DNA of 8,854 bases from Micavibrio_A sp040381535 (GTDB lineage: Bacteria > Pseudomonadota > Alphaproteobacteria > Micavibrionales > Micavibrionaceae). The notes beneath the pieces were generated by a model. That model saw only the letters and a program-made list of their open reading frames with translations, searched no databases and was not told where the DNA came from. The stretch is taken from positions 1 to 8,854 of the forward strand of contig JBEIHF010000039.1 in assembly GCA_040381535.1 (NCBI GenBank). The letters are read 5' to 3'. Each line of letters starts with the position of its first letter. The first letter of the stretch is position 1. The position numbers and the translations under genes were made by a program. Below, piece by piece: positions 1-7,046 of the stretch.

Positions 1-71
1 GATGGGGGTCGGTGAATTCGGGGTGATGCAAGTGCGGAACTCTCTCTTATTTGTTAGGTCTTTGTGCCTTG

Positions 72-100
72 CAAAAGGATATGGGGCGTTGCCCCCCTTG
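72..100 (-). terminator. possible weak hairpin terminator downstream of uppP
   Basis: Read on the minus strand, positions 95-83 form GGGGC-AAC-GCCCC, a five-pair GC stem with a three-base loop. It can be lengthened by AAGG (99-96) pairing with CCTT (78-75) across an ATAT bulge, and a TTTT run (76-73) follows. It lies 32 bases beyond the uppP stop, where a terminator for the minus-strand gene block would be expected. The bulge and the short T run make it a weak candidate. Confidence 0.35.
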
Positions 101-131
101 TCCAGATAAGACCGTACATGGCTGGACTGCG

Positions 132-926
132 CTATATGAATATGAAAAAAACGAGGATTCCCAAGGCAATTCGGTACCAAGCAAAGGGAGCAAAGCCGTG
201 TTTGGAGACAAAACCGACCACGGTTTTGACGACGATAAGCGCGGTCAGGAAAGAAGCCGCCAATCCCACAACCATCAAATCCATATGCGGGTACTCGATA
301 AGCGTTTCCCAGTTTTTGTAGATGTCATAGGCCACGGCGCAAAACATGACGGGCATGGCGAGGAAGAAGGAAAATTCCGTGGCCGCCGAACGGGAAAGAC
401 CGAGCGCGAGTGAACCCATGATGGTGGCACCGGATCTTGAAACGCCAGGGATCATAGCGATGGATTGGCAAAACCCGATCATCAAGGCCTGCTTGGGGGT
501 GACATCGTCGATATTTTCTACGCTCGGATGATTGAATTTTTTATCGAACAGCAAAATGATGATCCCGCCGAGGATGAGCGTCGTGGCGATGATCAGCGGA
601 TTATACAAAACAGTCTTGATGAAATCATGGAACGTAAAACCGATAACAACTGCGGGGATGGTACCGATGATGATATTAAGCGCGAATTTCTGATCAGTTT
701 TGTTGTTGGTAATGCCACGCACCGTCTTCCAGATTTTTGCGCGGTATAAAACCATTACGGCGGCAATGGCACCGATCTGTATGAACACTTCGAACACACG
801 CCCCGGCGGCGTCGGGAAGTTCAGCCCTTCGATCAGCAATATAAGGTGCCCCGTCGAAGAAACCGGAATGAATTCCGTCAATCCCTCGACGAATCCCAGA
901 AAAATGGCGGTCAGAAAATCAATCAT
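132..926 (-). CDS. uppP: undecaprenyl-diphosphatase UppP (BacA family)
   Basis: Integral membrane enzyme that removes a phosphate from undecaprenyl diphosphate. This recycles the lipid carrier for peptidoglycan and other surface polymers, and the family is linked to bacitracin resistance. From the ATG at 926 the protein is 264 aa, the usual family length. Both family signatures are intact: EGLTEFIPVSSTGH (residues 14-27, with the two acidic residues E14 and E18 and the His of the active site) and PGVSRSGAT (160-168, with the catalytic Arg). Several hydrophobic segments span the rest, including the extreme C-terminus. A TTG at 935 would add three residues and directly abut the permease stop; I prefer the ATG, although neither start has a strong SD sequence. 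It begins about 10 bases after the permease gene ends, so it is probably co-transcribed. Function is very likely. Confidence 0.95.
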   Translation of the reverse strand: MIDFLTAIFLGFVEGLTEFIPVSSTGHLILLIEGLNFPTPPGRVFEVFIQIGAIAAVMVLYRAKIWKTVRGITNNKTDQKFALNIIIGTIPAVVIGFTFHDFIKTVLYNPLIIATTLILGGIIILLFDKKFNHPSVENIDDVTPKQALMIGFCQSIAMIPGVSRSGATIMGSLALGLSRSAATEFSFFLAMPVMFCAVAYDIYKNWETLIEYPHMDLMVVGLAASFLTALIVVKTVVGFVSKHGFAPFAWYRIALGILVFFIFI

Positions 927-935
927 TATGCCCAA

Positions 936-2339
936 TTAAATGTTGAGCTTGCTATGCCGTATTCCATAGGCAAAGTAAATCACCAAACCGACGCCGAGCC
1001 ACATAAGAAAACGGATATGCGTTTCATGGGGCAAGAAGGCGATCAACGCGCCGCAGGACAAAACGCCAAGAATGGGTAAAAGCAATCCGCCGGGTGCTTT
1101 GAAAGGACGGGGAAGATCGGGATGCGTTCTGCGCATCACGATCACGCCGCAGCACACAACGACGAATGCGCCGAGCGTACCGATATTGACCAGCTCGACC
1201 AGAGCACCGAACGGAACAAAACCCGCCATGCATGCCATGGTGATGCCGCACAAAATCGTCGTGCGCTCAGGTGTCTGGGTTTTGTCGCTGACTTTTGCAA
1301 AAAATTCCGGCAACAATCCGTCGCGGCAGATGGCAAAGATGATCCGCGTAAGCCCGTAATAAAGAACAAGCATCACTGTTGTCAGACCTGTGATAACACC
1401 CGTTGCCACGAGTGCGGAGGCCCAGCTGATGCCGATTTCTTGCAATGCGTGCGCAACAGGGGAAGGCACGTTCAGTTGGGGATAGGGCAGAATACCCGTG
1501 AGCAAACCTGAAACAACAATGTAAATCAGCGTGCAAAAAACAAGACTTCCCAAAATGCCGATGGGAATATCGCGCTTGGGATCACGCGCTTCTTCTACGG
1601 CGGTGGATACAGCATCGAACCCGACATAAGCAAAGAAGACAAGCGAGGCGCCGGCAAGAATGCCCACGGGTTTTCCGTCCGCGCCATGATCGAACCACCC
1701 GAACGGCATGAACGGTGACCAGTTGGCAGGCTCTACGTGGAATACCGCCACGGCAATGAACACGGCGATGGTCAAAAGTTTTACGAACACCATGGCCATG
1801 TTCAATTTTGCGCTTTCGCTCACGCCGCGTATCAACAACAGCATCAGAATCATAATAATAAGAAAGGCAGGAAGATTGACGATTCCGGGCTCCGGCGCAA
1901 AAGGGCCGGCCCGCAGAGCGATAGGCAATTCAAAACCTATGGCGGAGAGCGCGTTGTTGAAATATCCGCTCCACCCCACGGCTACGGCGGCCACGGCTAC
2001 GCCATATTCAAGAATGAGAATCCATCCGATAATCCACGCGACGATCTCGCCGAGCGCGGCATAGGAATAACCGTAAGCTGACCCGCATCCGCCTACGGAT
2101 GCGGCGAGTTCGGAATAGGCGAGGGCTGCGAATGTGCAGGCCAAGCCCGCGACGACAAAGGAGAGAACTACCGCAGGGCCTGCCATCGTCGCGGCGGCGA
2201 CGCCCGTCAGAACAAAAATGCCGGTCCCGATGATCGCGCCGATGCCCATCAATGTAAGGTCAAAAGCCGAAAGACATCTTTTTAAACCGGTATTACAGGA
2301 GTGATCGACAAGAGGCTTACGGCGGAACAGCGTGGACAT
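936..2339 (-). CDS. APC-superfamily amino acid permease (cationic amino acid transporter-like)
   Basis: Inner-membrane amino acid transporter, 467 aa from the ATG at 2339, with about 12 hydrophobic segments. Sequence landmarks of the APC superfamily are present. GIGAIIGTGIF (residues 32-42) is the broken-helix substrate motif of TM1. AYSELAASVGGCGSAYGYSY (74-93) matches TM2-3, and FFAYVGFDAVSTAVEEARDP (235-254) is the conserved TM6 region. ICRDGLLPEFFAKVSDKTQTP-like residues (337-357) match the loop typical of the CAT branch (YfnA-like). Substrate specificity cannot be read from sequence. A TTG at 2363 would add eight residues, but the ATG is preceded by AGGGAG at a good distance (minus strand, about 2346-2351). 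The gene starts 32 bases after motB ends and is followed at once by uppP, so all may share one transcript. Confidence 0.92.
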   Translation of the reverse strand: MSTLFRRKPLVDHSCNTGLKRCLSAFDLTLMGIGAIIGTGIFVLTGVAAATMAGPAVVLSFVVAGLACTFAALAYSELAASVGGCGSAYGYSYAALGEIVAWIIGWILILEYGVAVAAVAVGWSGYFNNALSAIGFELPIALRAGPFAPEPGIVNLPAFLIIMILMLLLIRGVSESAKLNMAMVFVKLLTIAVFIAVAVFHVEPANWSPFMPFGWFDHGADGKPVGILAGASLVFFAYVGFDAVSTAVEEARDPKRDIPIGILGSLVFCTLIYIVVSGLLTGILPYPQLNVPSPVAHALQEIGISWASALVATGVITGLTTVMLVLYYGLTRIIFAICRDGLLPEFFAKVSDKTQTPERTTILCGITMACMAGFVPFGALVELVNIGTLGAFVVVCCGVIVMRRTHPDLPRPFKAPGGLLLPILGVLSCGALIAFLPHETHIRFLMWLGVGLVIYFAYGIRHSKLNI

Positions 2340-2371
2340 GATTTTCTCCCTGTTGAATGACAAGAAGAAGC

Positions 2372-3118
2372 TTATTTCTGTTTGACGATCTTCTCAAGCC
2401 TGATAACGACGCGGCGGTTTTGGGCTTGGTTGTCGGGGATGGCCGTTCCCGCTTCATCGCCGTTCGGTACTTTGGGCGATGAGTCAGCAAATCCAACGGC
2501 GCGCAGACGGTTGGCGGGCACGCCCAGATCGATGAGGGAGCGCACAACGGAAGCCGCGCGTGCGGTGGATAACTCCCAGTTCGAAGGGAATTGCGCGGTT
2601 TTGATCGGAATATTGTCGGTGTGGCCTTCGACCGAAATCTTATAATCCCTATATTCTTCGTTCATCAGGCTAGGTTGAATTTCAGCCAGAATCTTCACAC
2701 CTTCTTGGGAAAGTGTAGCGGCACCTTTGGGAAAGAATGGCGCGGAATTCATTTCGATGGTGGTGATGCGGTCGCCTTTTTCCACCTCGACATCGTTTTG
2801 GTCTACGAAACGATCGACGATGGATGGCAACGCTTCGTACAAATCATCGGACGTAACAGGCGTATCTTTTTCGGCCAACGGCAGGGAATAGGTGCCCTTC
2901 ATTTTATCGGAATCGCCGCCCGCGAATTGCTCGACGACTTTTGCGCGCGCTTCTTCGAATTTGCGTTCGTCCGGAACGGTGATGGCGATGAACACGGCGA
3001 AGAAGCAGAGCAGCAGGGTAATAAGATCGGCGTATGTCATGAGCCAGTCATCGACATGCGCTTCTTCTTTTTGGGCGTTGCGGTTCTTCCAATAATTGTT
3101 GGAATTGTGGTGGCTCAT
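2372..3118 (-). CDS. motB: flagellar motor stator protein MotB (PomB-like, OmpA C-terminal domain)
   Basis: Stator subunit that, with MotA, conducts ions and anchors the flagellar motor to peptidoglycan. The 248-aa protein has a short charged cytoplasmic N-terminus, then one membrane helix in WLMTYADLITLLLCFFAVF (25-43). Asp31 within it corresponds to the essential ion-binding Asp of MotB and PomB. A linker or plug region follows. The C-terminal peptidoglycan-binding OmpA-like domain (about 125-243) carries VEGHTDNIP (163-171), SNWELSTARA (179-188) and NRRVVI (234-239). The start overlaps the motA stop by four bases (ATGA, 3115-3118), with GCAGG upstream as SD, which implies translational coupling. 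Nothing essential is missing. Whether H+ or Na+ is used cannot be decided. Confidence 0.94.
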   Translation of the reverse strand: MSHHNSNNYWKNRNAQKEEAHVDDWLMTYADLITLLLCFFAVFIAITVPDERKFEEARAKVVEQFAGGDSDKMKGTYSLPLAEKDTPVTSDDLYEALPSIVDRFVDQNDVEVEKGDRITTIEMNSAPFFPKGAATLSQEGVKILAEIQPSLMNEEYRDYKISVEGHTDNIPIKTAQFPSNWELSTARAASVVRSLIDLGVPANRLRAVGFADSSPKVPNGDEAGTAIPDNQAQNRRVVIRLEKIVKQK

Positions 3119-3927
3119 ATATTGACCTGCTTGTAGCGCTTGTCGATGTCGTAATGGCGGTCAAAGGAGAGGAAGCTGTTCAGACGATCTTGGATGTAGC
3201 GCGGCGATTTGTTGCCCACGAGAAGTGTCATGCCTTCGGTGATAAGCTGGTTTCTGAAACGCAAGGCTTCTTGTTTTTGCATCAGCTTTGCAGCTGCGGG
3301 CATGTAAAGCATACGCGCCGTTACAACGCCGTACAAAGTTGCGAGCAGGGAAATAGCAAGGCCTGAACCTATACCCGACATATCGCCGTCGAGATCGCCG
3401 AGCATGATCACCATCCCGACCAATGTCCCTACCATCCCGAAAGCGGGGGCGTGGGATGCCATTGCGATCAAAACACGCGATGGAATAGTTGCGCGTTCGA
3501 ACGCGGCGTCGGCTGCGGTTTCCATCATGTGGCGTACTTCTTCGGGGGAATAATTCGATACCACCATGTTGATTCCGTATTGCACGAACGGATCCTGAAT
3601 TCCTTTTTTACCAGTTTCGGTTTCAAGGCCGAGCAAACCTTTTTCTTTCACGATGCGCGCCCACGCGATGATTTCGACCAGATCTTTTTGCAAATTCTCA
3701 TGTGTGATTTCGGCTCTGCGAAACATCAGGCCGATGGATTTGAGCGCGATGATAACGTAGTTGGCTTCAAAGCTCATGAAGGCGACGCACAGCGATCCGC
3801 CCACCACGATCATCAGGCCTTCCATGCTGACAAAACCCAGTAGGTTATTTGTGCCTATCAGAATGGCGGAGATAATCAGGAAAAATCCTATGGCCGCGCC
3901 GGCTACGGAAGCTCTGGAGTATTGCAT
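3115..3927 (-). CDS. motA: flagellar motor stator protein MotA (PomA-like)
   Basis: Four-helix membrane subunit of the flagellar stator; five copies surround a MotB dimer in known structures. The protein is 270 aa. Hydrophobic segments lie at about 8-30, 33-55, 152-176 and 186-210. HAPAFGMVGTLVGMVIML (159-176) is the conserved third-helix motif around the channel-lining Pro161 and resembles PomA-type proteins. The large cytoplasmic loop (about 65-150) holds the charged residues that contact the rotor in this family. The start at 3927 is the first Met. Upstream lies AGGA about 11 bases away, a somewhat long spacing. It is the first gene of the minus-strand block, and its promoter should lie in 3928-4122, although no convincing sigma-70 or sigma-28 box was found. 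No other flagellar gene lies in the window. Confidence 0.93.
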   Translation of the reverse strand: MQYSRASVAGAAIGFFLIISAILIGTNNLLGFVSMEGLMIVVGGSLCVAFMSFEANYVIIALKSIGLMFRRAEITHENLQKDLVEIIAWARIVKEKGLLGLETETGKKGIQDPFVQYGINMVVSNYSPEEVRHMMETAADAAFERATIPSRVLIAMASHAPAFGMVGTLVGMVIMLGDLDGDMSGIGSGLAISLLATLYGVVTARMLYMPAAAKLMQKQEALRFRNQLITEGMTLLVGNKSPRYIQDRLNSFLSFDRHYDIDKRYKQVNI

Positions 3928-4122
3928 CGTCTTTTGTGTCCTAAAGCGGTGTTTTAAAGAGTCTTTACGGATAAATATGCAAGGACCATACCATTCCTTA
4001 ATAAAGGTTAAAACCGTCTCAGTATTTTACGTAAGTATTGGAACGATAAGAGCAGGCGCTTGTTGATTGCATAGGTAACACAGTGAACAAGACTTATAAA
4101 AAGCAGAACGGACAAAACCCCC
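3928..4122. other. divergent intergenic region between motA and the 81-aa gene
   Basis: AT-rich 195-base spacer that must drive motA leftward and probably the small gene rightward. It contains AAGGA (3981-3985) facing TCCTT (3995-3999), and CCTT-AATA-AAGG (3996-4007) overlapping it, so three complementary arms could form alternative hairpins or bind a regulator. For the rightward gene a TATAAA-like -10 (4095-4100) is visible but no -35 at proper spacing. I found no convincing motA promoter. Regulatory function is inferred from position only. Confidence 0.35.
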
Positions 4123-4368
4123 ATGCCTATTCAATCGAGCGATGACAAATTGAAAAGACGCCCGTATCATTTCAGCCAGGATGTTAAACAGAAATACGGG
4201 ATCAATCAGGACGCTGAAATTTCCCCCGAGGGCGCAGAAGAAACAGAACCGCAGGAATACAAATCCTACGGACTTCCCTCGGGCACAAAATACGCTGTAG
4301 ACATGGAAACGGGTCGCCCGTTCGTTGTCAATTCGCGCAAAGCTTCCGATTCCAACCGCAGTTTTTAA
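4123..4368 (+). CDS. small hypothetical protein, 81 aa, hydrophilic
   Basis: I do not recognise this protein. It is rich in charged and polar residues, has no signal peptide or membrane segment, and is probably cytoplasmic. The first half is Lys/Arg- then Glu-rich (KLKRRPYHF at 9-17; PEGAEETEPQEY at 35-46). The second half carries a more ordered stretch, YGLPSGTKYAVDMETGRPFV (49-68), which looks like a beta-hairpin-like conserved core. Support for a real gene: an ATG start, an uninterrupted frame ending just before a clear hairpin terminator, and residue use unlike a shadow frame. The ribosome site is weak (CGGAC about 8-12 bases upstream). It stands alone between divergently read motA and the downstream transporter. 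A hydrophobic 128-codon frame opposes it on the minus strand, but that frame crosses the terminator and is less believable. Confidence 0.7.
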   Translation: MPIQSSDDKLKRRPYHFSQDVKQKYGINQDAEISPEGAEETEPQEYKSYGLPSGTKYAVDMETGRPFVVNSRKASDSNRSF

Positions 4369-4395
4369 ACGGCAGTTCATACGCTTTATGAAACC

Positions 4396-4427
4396 GCCCT
4401 CTCCTCTATGCAAAAGAGGGCATTTTC
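4396..4427 (+). terminator. rho-independent-type terminator after the 81-aa gene
   Basis: GCCCTCT (4396-4402) pairs perfectly with AGAGGGC (4415-4421) around a 12-base loop, followed by ATTTTC. It lies 28 bases after the small gene's stop and just before the start of the transporter gene, so it separates the two transcripts. The T run is short (four), so efficiency is uncertain. Confidence 0.7.
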
Positions 4428-4429
4428 AT

Positions 4430-4435
4430 TATAGT
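4430..4435 (+). promoter_or_regulatory. possible -10 box for the transporter operon
   Basis: TATAGT sits eight bases upstream of the ATG at 4444. A start of transcription about seven bases beyond the box would fall almost on the start codon, giving a leaderless or nearly leaderless message. This fits the absence of any SD sequence before this ATG. No -35 is recognisable; the expected position lies inside the terminator loop. Low confidence. Confidence 0.3.
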
Positions 4436-4443
4436 CTTCGTCC

Positions 4444-5376
4444 ATGACGGACACTCAAATCGACAACAAAATAGAACCGCGCTTTGCCCTCATCGCCTCG
4501 TTGTGGGCGCTTGTCACCGTTGTCGTTCTTATCGTTATAAAGACAATTGCCTACACGCAGTCAGGCTCTGCCGCCGTTTTGGGAACGTTGACTGATTCTC
4601 TGACGGATGCGGCCATATCCATCATGATGCTTATTGCCCTGCGCTATTCGCTGCGCCCCGCTGATCGCGACCATCGTCACGGGCATGGGAAAATGGAAGG
4701 TGTTGCGGCGTTGTTTCAGGCGGCTTTTCTTTCAGGCGCGGGATTGTTTCTCACATTCGAAGCCCTGCGCCGTTTTCAAGAACCACAGGAAATCACCCAC
4801 CATATGACGGGCATTTGGGTTGCAGGGATTACTATTATCCTTTCAATCTTACTGGTCGTTGTCCAGGGATATTGTCTCAAACGCGCGCCGTCTTTGGCCA
4901 TATCTTCCGACCGCGCGCATTACACCACGGATATCCTGTTGAACGGTTCGGTGATATTTTCGCTGTTTCTCAATATGAACGGCGGGCCGGCTTGGGTTGA
5001 CCCCGCTTGTGCTCTTGGTATCGCATTTTTCTATTTCATTCTTACGCGCAAAATAGGTCTCGAAGCCGTCGATATGCTGATGGATAAGGAATTGCCCGAA
5101 GCGGTACGGGACCGCATCAAGGGTATCATCAAATGCCATCCCGATATTCTGGGCTTTCACGATCTGCGCACCCGCAAATCAGGCATGACCATTCACATCA
5201 GCTTTGATGTAGAGGTCGATCCGAACATTCCTTTGCGTAAAGCGCATGAATATGTGCGCGCGCTGGAAAACGACATTCTGGCTGATTACCCCCACGCTGA
5301 AATAATCATTCATAAAGACCCATTCGGCGACACAGACGATGCGCGCCATCCGATTATAAAAGGACAAAAGGCATGA
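4444..5376 (+). CDS. cation diffusion facilitator family transporter (FieF-like metal efflux)
   Basis: Inner-membrane divalent metal/proton antiporter of the CDF family, probably exporting Zn2+, Fe2+ or a similar ion. It is 310 aa, slightly longer than E. coli FieF (about 300). The transport site is complete: D51 and D55 in TLTDSLTDAAIS (TM2) and H159 and D163 in DRAHYTTD (TM5). The GHGK motif (80-83) after TM2 supplies the cytoplasmic-side His81. The cytoplasmic C-terminal domain (about 210-295) carries HDLRTRKSGMTIHISFDVEV (239-258) and ends with IIIHKDP (287-293), both strongly FieF-like. The N-terminal loop is His-rich (DHRHGHG, 76-82). No SD sequence precedes the ATG, and the next Met is far inside TM2, so the start is fairly safe. 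The stop overlaps the next start (ATGA), making this the first gene of a four-gene operon. The metal is not determinable. Confidence 0.92.
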   Translation: MTDTQIDNKIEPRFALIASLWALVTVVVLIVIKTIAYTQSGSAAVLGTLTDSLTDAAISIMMLIALRYSLRPADRDHRHGHGKMEGVAALFQAAFLSGAGLFLTFEALRRFQEPQEITHHMTGIWVAGITIILSILLVVVQGYCLKRAPSLAISSDRAHYTTDILLNGSVIFSLFLNMNGGPAWVDPACALGIAFFYFILTRKIGLEAVDMLMDKELPEAVRDRIKGIIKCHPDILGFHDLRTRKSGMTIHISFDVEVDPNIPLRKAHEYVRALENDILADYPHAEIIIHKDPFGDTDDARHPIIKGQKA

Positions 5377-6257
5377 GCGTCGTTCTAGGGGATTTGGGCG
5401 GCACCAACCTACGCCTTGCGCGCAGCGACAATCCATCCGATATCAAAACCTATCAGATAAAAGATTATGCTTCGTTCGAAACGGTGCTGGGGGATTTTGA
5501 ATCCGATATCACGTCTTTGTTTTTGGCGAGCGCCGTCACACCGCTGGGCGGCATCATCGAAGACGATCGCTTCGCCAAGGATGCGCATTGGCGGATCGAT
5601 GTGAACGATCTTTCCAAACACATGCATGTGACGGTGTTGAACGATCTGGAAGCTGCGGCGTATGGTTTAGGCGCAATAGAAAAGAAAAACCTTCCCGTGT
5701 TTTTGAAAGCTTCCGCCCCGCAAACGCAATTTTACCATCCGCCCAAACTTATCGTCAGTATCGGCACGGGCATAGGCCACGCCTATATTTTTGAAAAACC
5801 GAACATGGCTCCTTTCGTGCAAAGAACCCACGGCGGCTGGATCACGGCGTTCGGGATAGGCGCAGAACACCAAAAGATAATGGATTTGATGCGCGGGAAA
5901 ACAAATATTGGGCGCGACCTCATCATGGAAAATGTCGTGTCGGGCCACGGGCTGTGGGCACTGGAAAAAGAAATCGGCAAGGAAGATGCAACGCGTCTGT
6001 TCTGGGAATTTTTGGGATTATACTGCAACACGCTGGCTACAGTCGCGGGCGCCTATGGCGGTCTTTATCTGACGGGCGGTATTATAGGCGATATGGTTCT
6101 GGATAAAACCATCGATGTGAAATCATTCGAAAAGTTTTTCATCCGCCCACTGGCATCATCCGTGGTAGAAAGCCTTTCTTCCGTACCCGTCTATTATTGT
6201 CATGATATCAACCTGCCCGTTCTGGGCCTTTCGGAATACGCAAAAGGGCACAGATGA
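5373..6257 (+). CDS. glucokinase (Glk family, PF02685-like), divergent
   Basis: Predicted cytoplasmic ATP-dependent hexose kinase of the ASKHA fold, 294 aa. Visible motifs are the N-terminal phosphate loop GDLGGTNLRLA (6-16), VLNDLEAAAYGLG (88-100) with the catalytic-base Asp91 in the Asn-Asp pair, and the second nucleotide loop SIGTGIGHAYI (129-139). Also present are MENVVSGHGL (185-194), equivalent to the E. coli AERVLSGPGL region that supplies a sugar-binding Glu (here E186), and LTGGIIGDM (233-241). The usual EGGH sugar-binding motif appears instead as HGGW (153-156), so two expected hexose contacts are changed. Substrate may therefore not be glucose. It overlaps the transporter gene by four bases, with AGGA at 5361-5364 as SD, and overlaps the next gene by four. 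Family assignment is firm; exact substrate is open. Confidence 0.85.
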   Translation: MSVVLGDLGGTNLRLARSDNPSDIKTYQIKDYASFETVLGDFESDITSLFLASAVTPLGGIIEDDRFAKDAHWRIDVNDLSKHMHVTVLNDLEAAAYGLGAIEKKNLPVFLKASAPQTQFYHPPKLIVSIGTGIGHAYIFEKPNMAPFVQRTHGGWITAFGIGAEHQKIMDLMRGKTNIGRDLIMENVVSGHGLWALEKEIGKEDATRLFWEFLGLYCNTLATVAGAYGGLYLTGGIIGDMVLDKTIDVKSFEKFFIRPLASSVVESLSSVPVYYCHDINLPVLGLSEYAKGHR

Positions 6258-7045
6258 CGCGAAAAGCCTATCTCACCATCGATGATTCCGCATCAGAACG
6301 TACGGACGATCTGGTTGATTATCTTTTGTCCAAAGGAATACCCGCCGTGTTCTTTTGCTGGGGTGAAAATCTCGAAAAAAATCCAGCCGCCATGGTGCGC
6401 GCCGTGAAAAAAGGTTTCGTGCTGGCCAATCATACCAACACGCATCAGCGGGCGAGCGAAAAAGACGTTGCCTTCACCATTGGCGAAATCAAGCAATGCG
6501 AATTCCTGCTGGCCCGCATCTATAAAGAAGCGGGCGCTCAAAAATCCCATAAATATTTCCGCTATCCGCATGTCGATCGCGGTACGGGTGCCTGGGTGAT
6601 CGATTACGATCAATCCGATATTATAACCTCTGGTATCATCATGGAAGAAATCGCCGCGGGCGTAAATTTGCCCGACAAAAAAAAACCGCCCGTCACTGCC
6701 TTTGATAAAAAACAAAAATTGCAAACGTATTTAAAGGAGGAGGGCTACACGAACCCGTTCACCCAAGTCACGCACCAATGGTTCTGGGATGGCGAGATGG
6801 GGCAGGCGGCAGATTCTCTCTTCACCTTTTCGAATGCGGATTGGATGCTCCAACCCAATCACATCGGAAAATGGCCTTACAAGAATATTGAGGATTTGAA
6901 ACAAAAAGCCCGCACGAATAGTTGGCTGAACTTGGAAAATAGCGTCAATCTTGTTCTGGCGCACGATAAAACGGCGATTGTGGATGTCACTATCGAATTG
7001 ATCGGTGATATGCTCGACAGCGGCATAGAATTCATAGAGGTGTGA
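6254..7045 (+). CDS. polysaccharide deacetylase-like (NodB-fold) protein
   Basis: A carbohydrate esterase 4 type (NodB homology) protein of 263 aa. The metal-dependent site is recognisable. LTIDDSASER (7-16) corresponds to the TFDDG motif with catalytic/metal Asp10 and Asp11. ANHTNTHQ (59-65 region) provides the two metal His (H60, H64). FRYPH (102-106) stands in for the RxPxG motif with Arg103, and LVLAHDK (233-239) gives the C-terminal His237. Between these lies an extra, Lys-rich stretch (about 120-175) and a Trp-rich segment THQWFWDG (173-180). There is no signal peptide or membrane anchor, so the enzyme should be cytoplasmic, unlike peptidoglycan or chitin deacetylases. It may act on a soluble sugar derivative. 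It starts inside the kinase stop codon (ATGA overlap) with AAAGGG as SD, and the next gene begins one base after its stop. Confidence 0.82.
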   Translation: MTRKAYLTIDDSASERTDDLVDYLLSKGIPAVFFCWGENLEKNPAAMVRAVKKGFVLANHTNTHQRASEKDVAFTIGEIKQCEFLLARIYKEAGAQKSHKYFRYPHVDRGTGAWVIDYDQSDIITSGIIMEEIAAGVNLPDKKKPPVTAFDKKQKLQTYLKEEGYTNPFTQVTHQWFWDGEMGQAADSLFTFSNADWMLQPNHIGKWPYKNIEDLKQKARTNSWLNLENSVNLVLAHDKTAIVDVTIELIGDMLDSGIEFIEV

Positions 7046-7046
7046 G

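Noticed and set aside
2..106. Short plus-strand frame at the left edge, ending in TAA near 106
   Set aside because: About 34 codons, no recognisable content, and it overlaps the putative terminator hairpin. It may be chance.
51..939. Several plus-strand frames across uppP
   Set aside because: They are antisense shadows of an unmistakable uppP gene and carry no motifs.
936..2363. TTG start at 2363 for the permease
   Set aside because: The ATG at 2339 has a well-placed AGGGAG, while the TTG would place that SD sequence inside the coding region.
4027..4413. Minus-strand 128-codon frame opposite the 81-aa gene
   Set aside because: It begins inside the terminator, is a hydrophobic mirror of a hydrophilic gene and has no family motif.
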